In this document: piece by piece, positions 14,363 through 22,155 of the stretch
How the letters are laid out: every line of letters starts with the position of its first letter
Numbering within the stretch: the first letter of the stretch is position 1
Origin: Treponema sp.
Lineage (GTDB): Bacteria > Spirochaetota > Spirochaetia > Treponematales > Treponemataceae
Assembly (NCBI GenBank): GCA_016296575.1
Contig: JAEDJA010000031.1
Location: 1 to 29,897, forward strand
DNA: 29,897 nt
Reading direction: 5' to 3'
Program-made: the position numbers and the translations under genes
The notes under the pieces: generated by a model
The model's input: only the letters and a program-made list of their open reading frames with translations
Told to the model about the DNA's origin: nothing
Databases searched by the model: none

Positions 14363-16073
14363 GTTTTCTGTTCAGCTCAATCATACGGGAATGAAGATAA
14401 TGATCTACAGCCTGGTGCTCAATAATTCCCAAAGCCTCGTTGCCGGCTCCAACAATAGGAACTGCATCAATATCATAATCTTCATAAAGCTTGTAAATTT
14501 CAGGCACCGGCATTTCAGGAGCACAGGTTACTATTGGACGATCCATGATATCTACGGCCAGCATACTTTCGGCAAAATCTCCCAGCTGCATAACTTCTTT
14601 AAGATGTTCCAGGGAAATAATACCAATCAGCATACCCTTTTCATCACGCACAACATAGTTCAGGTTTGGTGTGTGGCTGAAGGAATCAAGAATTTCTGCA
14701 ATGGTAGTAGTTTCTTCCACAATGGCAGGTGAGTCCTGAGAACATACTTTATTCTGTCCCCACATAACATCCTGAACACGGGTAGTCTTTTCTATATCTT
14801 CAACAGTAACATTCAGTCCAACTTCTCCAGCTTTGGTAACGCCCATTTTTACGCAAATAGGTCCAAGAAGCTGCACAATAAAAGTGGTGGCAGTGATAAT
14901 AAGAAGAATCTGAGGCCCAATTGTGTCCGGGAAGTCGTTTCCTGCCGCAATGGAGAGACCAATGGCAACACCAGCTTGAGAAAGAAGGCAGAATGGCAGA
15001 TATTTCTGAACTGTTTTTGGTGCATTAGTGATCCAGGCCCCGAAGGTTGCCCCAATCGCTTTTCCCAGTGTACGGCCTGCTACATAAAGCACGGCTAGAA
15101 GCCCCAAAAATGGTGTAATAATCCAGATGTTCAATTTTGCTCCAACAAGAACAAAGAAGAGTACATAAACCGGTGGTGTAAATTTTGAAACCAGATTGAA
15201 TACCGCTTTTGTTTTTCCCCGGCTAAAATTAATCATGTAAAATCCCAGGGACATTGCAGCAAGAATATTGTCAAATTTGAAGATTTCACAAACGCCTGTA
15301 CAAAGGAAAAGGGCACCAAGAGCAAAGGAAAGAGTTCGTCCTTCGTCATTTACAATATATTTCAAAATTCTGCTCAGAATGAATCCACAGGCAACACCAA
15401 TGGCCATTGAACCAAAAATGTCGCGGACAATTTCAAGAAGCTGAACACCAAAAGAAGCAACGTTTCCACCCAGAAGATTTCCTGCAATTGTTGATGCAAT
15501 GGTGTAAAGAACAAGGGCTACAGCATCATCCATGGCAACAATTCCGTAAATGGTAGTTGTCAAAGGTCCACGGGTTCTGTATTCCACAAGAACATCTGTA
15601 GTGGCAGCAGGAGCGGTTGCGGCACAGATGGCACCAAGAACAATTCCAAGACTAATGGCAAGAACAATATTTTTAGTAAAAAGCCACACTACCAGCGTAA
15701 TGACACAACTTACAATTATTGCTGGAACAATTGATTCAAAAATCAGGATGCTGACAAACTGTTTTCCATATTTTTTAATGGTTCCAATCTTCAGCTCGCC
15801 ACCAACAAGAAATCCAATCATGGAAAGTGCAACTGTGGAAACCGGATTCATGGCAGAAATAACGGCAGGCTCAAGAATCCTAAAACCGGAGCTTCCAATA
15901 AAAATGCCAATTACAATATAGCCTACAACCTGTGGAATTTTTAATTTTTGAAAAATCCATCCACCTACGGCGCCAAAAAACATTATGATTCCCAGAAGAA
16001 GAACAAGTTGGGTTCCGTAAAGCTGCCAGAAGTGCAGTCCCTGGGGAAGAAGATTTGAAATAGGGTTGTCCAT
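14346..16073 (-). CDS. CPA2-type cation/proton antiporter with C-terminal CBS domain pair
   Basis: About twelve membrane segments cover residues 20-410 (for example QLVLLLGIIMFFGAVGGWIF and the GVALSLSIAAG-like segment near 380), in the Na+/H+ exchanger (KefB/NapA-like) fold. The DD pair in the segment IVAMDDAVALVLYTIAS is the probable ion-binding site. The cytoplasmic tail has two CBS motifs (VQDVMW... and AVDIMDRPIVTCAPEMPVPE), which usually bind adenine nucleotides and gate activity. The ATG at 16073 has GGAG ten bases upstream; the longer TTG-start version has no ribosome-binding site. It is divergent from the mscS-type channel gene, consistent with ion and osmotic homeostasis. Confidence 0.87.
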   Translation of the reverse strand: MDNPISNLLPQGLHFWQLYGTQLVLLLGIIMFFGAVGGWIFQKLKIPQVVGYIVIGIFIGSSGFRILEPAVISAMNPVSTVALSMIGFLVGGELKIGTIKKYGKQFVSILIFESIVPAIIVSCVITLVVWLFTKNIVLAISLGIVLGAICAATAPAATTDVLVEYRTRGPLTTTIYGIVAMDDAVALVLYTIASTIAGNLLGGNVASFGVQLLEIVRDIFGSMAIGVACGFILSRILKYIVNDEGRTLSFALGALFLCTGVCEIFKFDNILAAMSLGFYMINFSRGKTKAVFNLVSKFTPPVYVLFFVLVGAKLNIWIITPFLGLLAVLYVAGRTLGKAIGATFGAWITNAPKTVQKYLPFCLLSQAGVAIGLSIAAGNDFPDTIGPQILLIITATTFIVQLLGPICVKMGVTKAGEVGLNVTVEDIEKTTRVQDVMWGQNKVCSQDSPAIVEETTTIAEILDSFSHTPNLNYVVRDEKGMLIGIISLEHLKEVMQLGDFAESMLAVDIMDRPIVTCAPEMPVPEIYKLYEDYDIDAVPIVGAGNEALGIIEHQAVDHYLHSRMIELNRKLEKLG

Positions 16074-16102
16074 AAAAAAGATACTCCGATAATCCTTGTT
16101 AT

Positions 16103-16143
16103 ATTTTAGCAAATTTGAAAAGCCTTGTCATATCTGTTATAAT
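16103..16143. promoter_or_regulatory. Interleaved divergent promoters, antiporter and mscS
   Basis: Plus strand: TTGAAA (16115-16120), 17 bp, TATAAT (16138-16143), for mscS. Minus strand: ATGACA (16131-16126), 17 bp, TAAAAT (16108-16103), for the antiporter. The two promoters occupy the same 41 bp and probably compete for polymerase. Confidence 0.7.
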
Positions 16144-16178
16144 TTTTAGACATTTTGGACTTTTTGGGAGTATATATT

Positions 16179-17018
16179 ATGGATGAAATTTTACCTGAAA
16201 CTACTATTGAACAGATTAGTACTTTTACAAAATGGATTAAAAGCTTCCTTACATGGAACAACCTTTTAAGAGTTGTGATTGCAGTTGTTGTTCTGCTGGT
16301 TTTGTGGATTGTTTACCGGCTGATTATCCGCGGAGTTAAACGTGTTAAATCAGAAAAGATGACACTCAATCGCCAGCAAATGATTATGCGGGCAGTAAAA
16401 TATGCCTACTGGATTCTGGTTGTTATGTACGTTCTGAGCCTTTTTGGTGTAAAGCTGTCCGCCATCTGGGGAGCTGCTGGAATTGCCGGAGTGGCCATTG
16501 GTTTTGCTGCACAGACTTCTGTAAGTAACTTGATTTCAGGACTATTTGTAATCACTGAAGGTTCCCTTAAAGTAGGTGATTTTATTGTTGTTGACGGAGT
16601 TTCTGGTATTGTTGATGAAGTAAAACTTATTTCGGTTCGCATCCACACTCTGGATAACCAGATGATTCGTATTCCTAACAGCAAGATTATTGATTCAAGC
16701 ATGACAAACAATTCTTACCATTCAATTCGTCGTATGACACTGAATGTAAGCATTGCCTATAACACCGATATGCTAAAAGCCCTTGAAGCATTGGAAAAAG
16801 CACCTGCCCTTTGTGACAAAGTTCTTACCGATCCAGCTCCTGCCGTATGGTTCGACGGTTTTGGTGAAAGCGGAATCAACATGACTATAGCTTACTGGTT
16901 CAATTCTACTGATCTTGTAGCTGCAAAAAATCAGATGTACTGCGCCATGAAAAAAGTATTTGATGACGCTGGTATTGAAATTCCTTACAACAAACTGGAC
17001 GTTAATCTTCTTAAATAG
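16179..17018 (+). CDS. Small-conductance mechanosensitive channel (MscS family)
   Basis: MscS channels open when membrane tension rises and release solutes after osmotic downshock. The 279-residue protein has three membrane segments: LLRVVIAVVVLLVLWIVYRL, AYWILVVMYVLSLFG and the pore helix AAGIAGVAIGFAAQ with its Gly/Ala packing. The beta domain follows (VGDFIVVDGVSGIVDEVKLI, IRIPNSKIIDSS), then the alpha/beta cage. The ATG at 16179 is preceded by GGGAG nine bases away; a TTG 24 bp upstream lies before that site and is not used. The HD-hydrolase gene follows after 15 bp. Confidence 0.95.
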   Translation: MDEILPETTIEQISTFTKWIKSFLTWNNLLRVVIAVVVLLVLWIVYRLIIRGVKRVKSEKMTLNRQQMIMRAVKYAYWILVVMYVLSLFGVKLSAIWGAAGIAGVAIGFAAQTSVSNLISGLFVITEGSLKVGDFIVVDGVSGIVDEVKLISVRIHTLDNQMIRIPNSKIIDSSMTNNSYHSIRRMTLNVSIAYNTDMLKALEALEKAPALCDKVLTDPAPAVWFDGFGESGINMTIAYWFNSTDLVAAKNQMYCAMKKVFDDAGIEIPYNKLDVNLLK

Positions 17019-17033
17019 TATTCTTCTTTTCTG

Positions 17034-18140
17034 ATGAATCAGTTTGACGAATTAACATGGCAGGTAGTTTTAGGACTCTATCCAGAACGCTCTTATTCAA
17101 TTCCTGAGTATTTTGGCATTCTGAACGGAGACGAAAAACTGCCTGATTTTTTAAATAAATATCTTTCACTTCCTCTTATGACCCGCCTTAAGAATATCGG
17201 GCTTTTGTGCGGCACAGACTGGACTACCCTTTACAAAAACCGTTTTTACTATTCAAGATATGATCACAGTCTTGGAGTTGCCCTGATTATCTGGCATTTT
17301 ACCAAAGACAAGGCACAGACACTGGCAGGACTTTTTCACGATGTTTCTACCCCGGTCTTCAGTCATGTTGCTGATTTTAGAAAAGGTGATGCACTTACCC
17401 AGAGTGCCACGGAAGAACCAAATGCCCTTATGCTTAAAGAAGACAAAAATCTTCCGCGGCTTCTTTCAGAAGACGGACTCACCTTGGAACAGGTTTTGGA
17501 TTACCATAAATATCCTGTTGCAGATAACGAAATTCCCTGCCTTTCTGCAGACCGTCTTGAATATATGTTTCCTTCCGGCATGGCTTTAGAAGGCAGCTGG
17601 ACAATGGAAGAAATTCGACGGGTTTACAATGATCTGGCTGTTCTTAAAAATGAAGAAGGAATTGATGAACTTGGTTTTTGCACCTTGGAAGCAGCTGAAC
17701 TTTACTGTTACCGTTTTGCAAACACAGGTCACATCCTGCAGCTGAATGAAAATAAACTTACCCTGCAGCTGCTGGCGGAAGTATGTCGTCTTGCATTGGA
17801 AGCTGGTCTTGTTCAGGAAGACGATTTTATGACTCTTGGTGAAAGTGATGTTATAAATCGTTTTGAAAAATACGCCGAAAACCACAGTGAAGAAAAATTT
17901 TCAGTATATTACCGTACCTTCCGCAAAATGACTTCAATAGAACACACAAGTGCTCCTCTTCCGGCTGAAACCCATTTTTCTGTAAGCCTTAAGGTAAAGC
18001 AGCGCTACATAAATCCTCTGGTTCTTGTTGATGGAAAGGCCCGCCGTCTTGGTGACGTATCAGAAAAAGCCGGAAAAATTATAAGTGATTTTCTTTCCTA
18101 TGAAGACACCGCTTACGGCTGCGTAAAACTAGTATTTTAA
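17034..18140 (+). CDS. HD-domain hydrolase
   Basis: The HD signature is clear: RYDHSLGVALIIWHF, then LAGLFHDVSTPVFSHVADF about 25 residues on. These give the metal-binding H, HD and D of the superfamily, which includes dNTP triphosphohydrolase-like and nucleotide phosphohydrolase enzymes. Residues SADRLEYMFPSGMAL and the helical C-terminal half match other proteins of about 370 residues annotated only as HD superfamily. The substrate is unknown. No Shine-Dalgarno precedes the ATG at 17034; it lies 15 bp after mscS and may rely on translational coupling. The strong bidirectional terminator at 18151-18278 follows. Confidence 0.85.
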   Translation: MNQFDELTWQVVLGLYPERSYSIPEYFGILNGDEKLPDFLNKYLSLPLMTRLKNIGLLCGTDWTTLYKNRFYYSRYDHSLGVALIIWHFTKDKAQTLAGLFHDVSTPVFSHVADFRKGDALTQSATEEPNALMLKEDKNLPRLLSEDGLTLEQVLDYHKYPVADNEIPCLSADRLEYMFPSGMALEGSWTMEEIRRVYNDLAVLKNEEGIDELGFCTLEAAELYCYRFANTGHILQLNENKLTLQLLAEVCRLALEAGLVQEDDFMTLGESDVINRFEKYAENHSEEKFSVYYRTFRKMTSIEHTSAPLPAETHFSVSLKVKQRYINPLVLVDGKARRLGDVSEKAGKIISDFLSYEDTAYGCVKLVF

Positions 18141-18150
18141 ACTGACAGCT

Positions 18151-18278
18151 GGACTTTTTTTATTTTATCACACGGATTTGTTCGCTCCTACGGAGCTCAC
18201 ATTTGTTCAGGGCTGTTTTTCCAAAAATCCCGCGAAGTCCGTAGGACGGAGCCAATCCGTGTGACCTGAAAATAAAAA
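18151..18278. terminator. Bidirectional terminator built on a long inverted repeat
   Basis: TCACACGGATT (18168-18178) and AATCCGTGTGA (18254-18264) are exact reverse complements. Inside are weaker complementary parts (CTCCTACGGAG near 18186 and GTCCGTAGGAC near 18237). Outside, a T/A-rich TTATTTTA and AAAATAA extend the pairing and give U tracts on both strands. It lies between convergent genes. The outer motif also occurs at 6774-6785, so this looks like a dispersed repeat used as a terminator. Confidence 0.75.
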
Positions 18279-18298
18279 ACTTTTCCCCTTCTCTGAAT

Positions 18299-18931
18299 TT
18301 ACATATTCTTCTTACAGATATCTGCAAGGGGACAATTTTCGCATTTTGGATTTCTGGCGGTACAGGTGTAGCGGCCGTGAAGTAAAAGCCAGTGATGGGC
18401 GTGGTAGGCATACTCTTCTGGAACAAGTTTTAAAAGATCTTCTTCAACTTTATTTGGTGTGGTTCCATCCGAAAGGCCCAGTCTGTGACTTACGCGGAAA
18501 ATGTGGGTGTCCACTGGCATGGTAGGCATCTTGAAAAAAACATTCTGCACCACATTGGCGGTTTTCTGTCCAACTCCTGGAAGACTCATTAAATCTTCTC
18601 GTGATTGTGGCACTTCCGAGTTAAAATCAGAAATCAGTTTTTTGCTCAGGCCGATTACGTGTTTTGCCTTGTTTTTGTAAAGTCCAATTGCCCTGATATA
18701 AGGAATCAATCCTTCTTCCCCCAAAGCAGCCATTTTTTCAGGTGTATCAGCAACTTCAAAAAGATCTTTTGTGGCAAGATTTACACTTTTGTCCGTAGCT
18801 TGAGCACTGAGAACAACCGCCACCAGAAGAGTAAAAGCGTTTCTATAATCCAGTTCAGGTTTAGGATCTGGATTAGACTTCTGGAGACGCAAAAATATCT
18901 CAGTAATCTCTGCTGAGGAAAGAAATTTCAT
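18299..18931 (-). CDS. nth: Endonuclease III (DNA glycosylase/AP lyase)
   Basis: Nth removes oxidised pyrimidines and nicks the abasic site in base excision repair. The 210 residues hold the helix-hairpin-helix LPGVGQKTANVV with catalytic K123, the aspartate D141 in VDTHIFRVSHRLGL, and the iron-sulfur ligands C190, C197, C200 and C206 at the expected C-X6-C-X2-C-X5-C spacing. The ATG at 18931 has no ribosome-binding site in the A-rich 15 bp gap after metK, so it is probably translated by coupling from the metK transcript. All active-site residues are intact. Confidence 0.96.
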   Translation of the reverse strand: MKFLSSAEITEIFLRLQKSNPDPKPELDYRNAFTLLVAVVLSAQATDKSVNLATKDLFEVADTPEKMAALGEEGLIPYIRAIGLYKNKAKHVIGLSKKLISDFNSEVPQSREDLMSLPGVGQKTANVVQNVFFKMPTMPVDTHIFRVSHRLGLSDGTTPNKVEEDLLKLVPEEYAYHAHHWLLLHGRYTCTARNPKCENCPLADICKKNM

Positions 18932-18946
18932 TTTTTTTACGCAAAT

Positions 18947-20170
18947 TTATTCTATATTACACAGGTTTTTCAGTTCTTCGGCTTTGTCTGTTATTTCCCA
19001 TGGGAATTCCAGGCGACCGAAGTGACCGTAGCTGGCTGTTTTTGAATAGATTGGGCGTTTCAACTGAAGTGTATTTACAATTCCGGCTGGGCGGCAATCA
19101 AAAACCTTATCAACAGCGGCTGTAATCAGTTCTTTTGCAACTTTTTCTGTTCCAAAAGTATCTACCATAATAGAAACTGGTTTTGCAACTCCAATAGCGT
19201 ATGCAAGTTCAACTTCTGCACGGTCAGCAAGTCCTGCTGCAACAATATTTTTGGCGATATAGCGGGCCATGTAAGCTGCCGAGCGGTCAACTTTACTTGG
19301 ATCTTTTCCACTGAATGCACCGCCACCATGACGACCCATTCCACCGTAAGTATCAACAATAATTTTGCGACCTGTAAGACCTGAATCTCCGTCTGGACCA
19401 CCAGTTACAAATCTTCCTGTTGGGTTAATGTGATATTCTGTGTTTTCATCAAGAAGACCAGTTGGTTCAAGAACAGGTTTAATAATCTCGTTCAGAATTG
19501 TTTCGCGGATTGTCTCATAAGGAACTTCAGGATTATGCTGATGTGAAATTACAACTGCATCAATGCGAACCGGTTTGTTTCCATCATATTCAATTGTTAC
19601 CTGAGATTTTGCATCCGGACGAAGCCATTTTATTTTTCCTTCATGACGAAGCTCGTGGGCTTTAAGAAGCAGTTGATGTGAATAGTAAACTGTGGCAGGC
19701 ATAAGTTCTGGAGTTTCGTTACAGGCAAAACCGAACATCATTCCCTGGTCCCCGGCTCCCTGTTCACCTTTGTTTTCTACGCCTTCACCTACAACACCCT
19801 GGTTAATATCAGCAGACTGGGCATGAAGTTTATTTACAAATTCACAGTGATAACCATCAAGTCCTACATCGGAAGAAACGTAACCAATGCGGATTGCAAC
19901 ATTTCGTGCAATTGTTTCTGCTTCAGACATGATTTTTTCAACATTAGCTTCCTGTTCTTCTTTTGTTCCTGTCTGAAAACCAATTTCTCCACCAACAAGA
20001 ATAAAGTTTGTTGTTGAAAAAGATTCACAGGCAACATGAGCGGCAGGATCCAGTTCAAGACATCGATCAAGAATGGCGTCAGAAATCTGATCACACAATT
20101 TATCAGGGTGACCTTCACCAACTGATTCAGAAGTAAACAAGTAATGATTTTTTGGTAAGATAGTCTTCAT
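18947..20170 (-). CDS. metK: S-adenosylmethionine synthetase
   Basis: MetK makes SAM from methionine and ATP and so supplies the methyltransferases in this window (HsdM, RsmI, the SpoU enzyme). The 407-residue protein from the ATG at 20170 contains ESVGEGHPDKLCDQISDAIL, GAGDQGMMFG, TGGPDGDSGLTGRK, and YGGMGRHGGGAFSGKDPSKV, the ATP, phosphate and metal sites. AAGGAG lies six bases before the start. A frame 30 codons longer exists but would include the leader hairpin and no conserved residues. An 84-base leader with a possible pseudoknot over the ribosome-binding site precedes it. Confidence 0.97.
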   Translation of the reverse strand: MKTILPKNHYLFTSESVGEGHPDKLCDQISDAILDRCLELDPAAHVACESFSTTNFILVGGEIGFQTGTKEEQEANVEKIMSEAETIARNVAIRIGYVSSDVGLDGYHCEFVNKLHAQSADINQGVVGEGVENKGEQGAGDQGMMFGFACNETPELMPATVYYSHQLLLKAHELRHEGKIKWLRPDAKSQVTIEYDGNKPVRIDAVVISHQHNPEVPYETIRETILNEIIKPVLEPTGLLDENTEYHINPTGRFVTGGPDGDSGLTGRKIIVDTYGGMGRHGGGAFSGKDPSKVDRSAAYMARYIAKNIVAAGLADRAEVELAYAIGVAKPVSIMVDTFGTEKVAKELITAAVDKVFDCRPAGIVNTLQLKRPIYSKTASYGHFGRLEFPWEITDKAEELKNLCNIE

Positions 20171-20176
20171 TTTAGA

Positions 20177-20245
20177 CTCCTTTTTAGCAAGTTTCAGGGT
20201 TTCAAAAGCTACCCTCTTCCGTCTGCAATTTGGATAAATCACGGA
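20177..20245 (-). promoter_or_regulatory. Structured metK leader, candidate SAM-responsive pseudoknot
   Basis: On the minus strand two small stems occur in order. TCCGT (20245-20241) pairs with ACGGA (20222-20218), and AGGGT (20215-20211) with ACCCT (20200-20196) around a 10-base loop AGCTTTTGAA. Loop bases CTTTT (20208-20204) can pair with AAAAG (20184-20180), which runs into the GGAG ribosome-binding site (20180-20177). The result is an H-type pseudoknot that would hide the site. The 3' part TTGCTAAAAAGGAG is reminiscent of compact SAM-II/SAM-V-type riboswitches, also pseudoknots next to ribosome-binding sites. The family assignment is not secure. Confidence 0.4.
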
Positions 20246-20260
20246 TAGAAATGTAATCAA

Positions 20261-20289
20261 AATATACTATTTTTACTGAAAAATGGCAA
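20261..20289 (-). promoter_or_regulatory. metK promoter
   Basis: On the minus strand TTGCCA (20289-20284), 17 bp, TATATT (20266-20261). The predicted start near 20254 leaves a leader of about 84 bases before the ATG at 20170, long for a simple ribosome-binding site and consistent with leader regulation. Its -35 lies back to back with that of pheT, four bases apart. Confidence 0.7.
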
Positions 20290-20293
20290 GTAA

Positions 20294-20322
20294 TTGAAAA
20301 AAAACACCCATTCTTCTATAAT
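20294..20322 (+). promoter_or_regulatory. pheT promoter
   Basis: TTGAAA (20294-20299), exactly 17 bp, TATAAT (20317-20322). The transcript should start near 20329, giving a leader of about 24 bases with AGAGGA (20342-20347) before the ATG at 20353. Confidence 0.8.
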
Positions 20323-20352
20323 AACGATACTATATTTTTTTAGAGGACCAAT

Positions 20353-22065
20353 ATGCCAAAAATTGAAGTAAACGAAAATCTGTTTTTCCAGATGATGGGA
20401 AGACGCTGTGATTATAACACTCTCGAAGATTTACTTCCTTGTGCTAAAGCTGAACTTGATGAAAAACCTGATATGAGCCTTCCAGAAGATGAACGCTCTA
20501 TTAAAATTGAATTGAACGATACAAACCGCCCTGACCTTTGGTCTACAAACGGTGTTGCACGCCAGCTCCGCATTCACGCCGGTGGGAAAACTGCCGACTT
20601 CGAAGCTTTCATGAGTCGCAAAGGAAAAATCCTTGACTGTGCAGACCGAATTGTAAATGTTGATCCTGAACTTAAAGATGTTCGTCCATATATGGTTGCA
20701 TTCATGATTGCAGGAAAGCCAATCGACGACTGCATGCTTAAAGATATTATCCAGACACAGGAAAAACTGGCCTGGAACTTTGGACGCAAACGAAAATCAA
20801 TTTCCATGGGTATTTACCGTATTGATCAGGTTAAATTCCCAGTTGAATACCATGCTGTAGATCCTGACAAAACAAGCTTTGTTCCACTACAGTGTACAGA
20901 ACCAATGACTTGCCGCCAGATTCTTACAGATCATCCAAAAGGAAAAGATTTTGGCTGGATCCTCCAGGATATGAAAAAATTCCCACTCCTTTCAGATGCT
21001 AAAGGTGAAACACTTTCAATGGCTCCTATCATCAACTCGGCAACACTTGGTGCAGTTAAGGTTGGTGACAAAGACCTTATGGTAGAACTTACTGGTGACA
21101 ATATTGAAAATCTTATTCTTTCTGCCAACATCGTAGCCTGCGACTTTGCTGATGCCGGTTACGAAATTAAACCTATTCTTTGTAAACACCCATACGACAC
21201 AGGTCTTGGAAAAGATATCGTAGTTCCTTACTACTTCCAGCAGTCAACATCAACAACTTTGACCGCCGTAAACAAGCTTCTGGGATCTGATCTTGATATG
21301 GCAACTGTAGTTGATGCCCTCACTCGCATGGGAAGCAAAGTTGAAACTGAAGGTGAAAAAATCACACTTTGGCCAGCTCCTTACCGCAACGACTTTCTCC
21401 ATGAAGTAGATATTATTGAAGATGTAATGATTGGTATGAACCTTTCAACTTTCAAAGCACAGAAACCTAACTCATTTACAGTTGGACGCCTTCTTCCTTT
21501 GACAGAATTCAGCCGCAAAGCAAAATCTTTGATGGTTGGTCTTGGTTACCAGGAAATGATTTTCAACTATGTGGGAAGCAAAAAAGATTACATCGACAAT
21601 ATGATGATTGACGGTTCTAAAGTAATTGAAATAGCAAACCCAATGAGCGAAAACTACCAGTTCATCCGTCCTGAAATCATTTCATCTCTTCTCCGTGCAG
21701 AAAGTGGCTCTGGAAATGCAATCTTCCCACACAAAGTATTTGAAATTGGTAAAGTTGCTTATCTTAAAGAAGATGAAAACACAGGAACAATCACACGCCA
21801 GCACATTGGTTTCCTTACAGCTGCTACAAATGCCAACTTCAACGCACTGGCAAGTGAAGTTTCATCACTGATTTACTACCTGGATCACGAATACAAAGTA
21901 GTTGAAAGCAATGATCCACGCTTTATTCCTGGACGTCAGGCAGCCCTGATTGTTGACGGAAAAGAAGCCGGAGTTTTTGGTGAAGTTCATCCACAGGTAC
22001 TTGAAAACTGGAACATTACAGTTCCTTGTGCCGCAGGTGAAATTGACCTTGAATCACTTCTGTAA
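20353..22065 (+). CDS. pheT: Phenylalanyl-tRNA synthetase beta subunit, archaeal/eukaryotic-like short form
   Basis: PheT and PheS form the alpha2-beta2 enzyme that charges tRNA-Phe. At 570 residues this is the short archaeal/eukaryotic form rather than the roughly 800-residue bacterial form; it lacks the N-terminal EMAP and C-terminal anticodon-binding extensions. Spirochaetes are known for this type. Marks are DTNRPDLWSTNGVARQLR near residue 60, APYRNDFLHEVDIIEDVMIG in the B5-like region, and NPMSENYQFIRPEIISSLL with GEVHPQVLENW at the C-terminus. pheS is not adjacent. A clear terminator at 22094-22135 makes it a single-gene unit. Confidence 0.95.
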   Translation: MPKIEVNENLFFQMMGRRCDYNTLEDLLPCAKAELDEKPDMSLPEDERSIKIELNDTNRPDLWSTNGVARQLRIHAGGKTADFEAFMSRKGKILDCADRIVNVDPELKDVRPYMVAFMIAGKPIDDCMLKDIIQTQEKLAWNFGRKRKSISMGIYRIDQVKFPVEYHAVDPDKTSFVPLQCTEPMTCRQILTDHPKGKDFGWILQDMKKFPLLSDAKGETLSMAPIINSATLGAVKVGDKDLMVELTGDNIENLILSANIVACDFADAGYEIKPILCKHPYDTGLGKDIVVPYYFQQSTSTTLTAVNKLLGSDLDMATVVDALTRMGSKVETEGEKITLWPAPYRNDFLHEVDIIEDVMIGMNLSTFKAQKPNSFTVGRLLPLTEFSRKAKSLMVGLGYQEMIFNYVGSKKDYIDNMMIDGSKVIEIANPMSENYQFIRPEIISSLLRAESGSGNAIFPHKVFEIGKVAYLKEDENTGTITRQHIGFLTAATNANFNALASEVSSLIYYLDHEYKVVESNDPRFIPGRQAALIVDGKEAGVFGEVHPQVLENWNITVPCAAGEIDLESLL

Positions 22066-22093
22066 CAAAAACATACATTAAAATTTTATAAGG

Positions 22094-22135
22094 AAGTCTG
22101 GGTCGAAAAACTTTTACAGGTACCCAGACTTTTTT
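22094..22135 (+). terminator. Rho-independent terminator after pheT
   Basis: AAGTCTGGGT (22094-22103) and ACCCAGACTT (22122-22131) form a perfect 10 bp stem with an 18-base loop, followed by more T residues to 22135. It lies 29 bp after the pheT stop and 20 bp before the MATE gene. Confidence 0.92.
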
Positions 22136-22155
22136 CTATTTTTAAGGATAAAAAG

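Noticed and set aside
16074..16112. Longer antiporter from a TTG at 16112
   Set aside because: It crosses the -10 of the gene's own promoter and has no ribosome-binding site; the ATG at 16073 has one.
20171..20260. Longer MetK from 20260
   Set aside because: The extra 30 codons coincide with the structured leader and follow the -10; MetK families start at the MKTILPKNHYLFTSES region.
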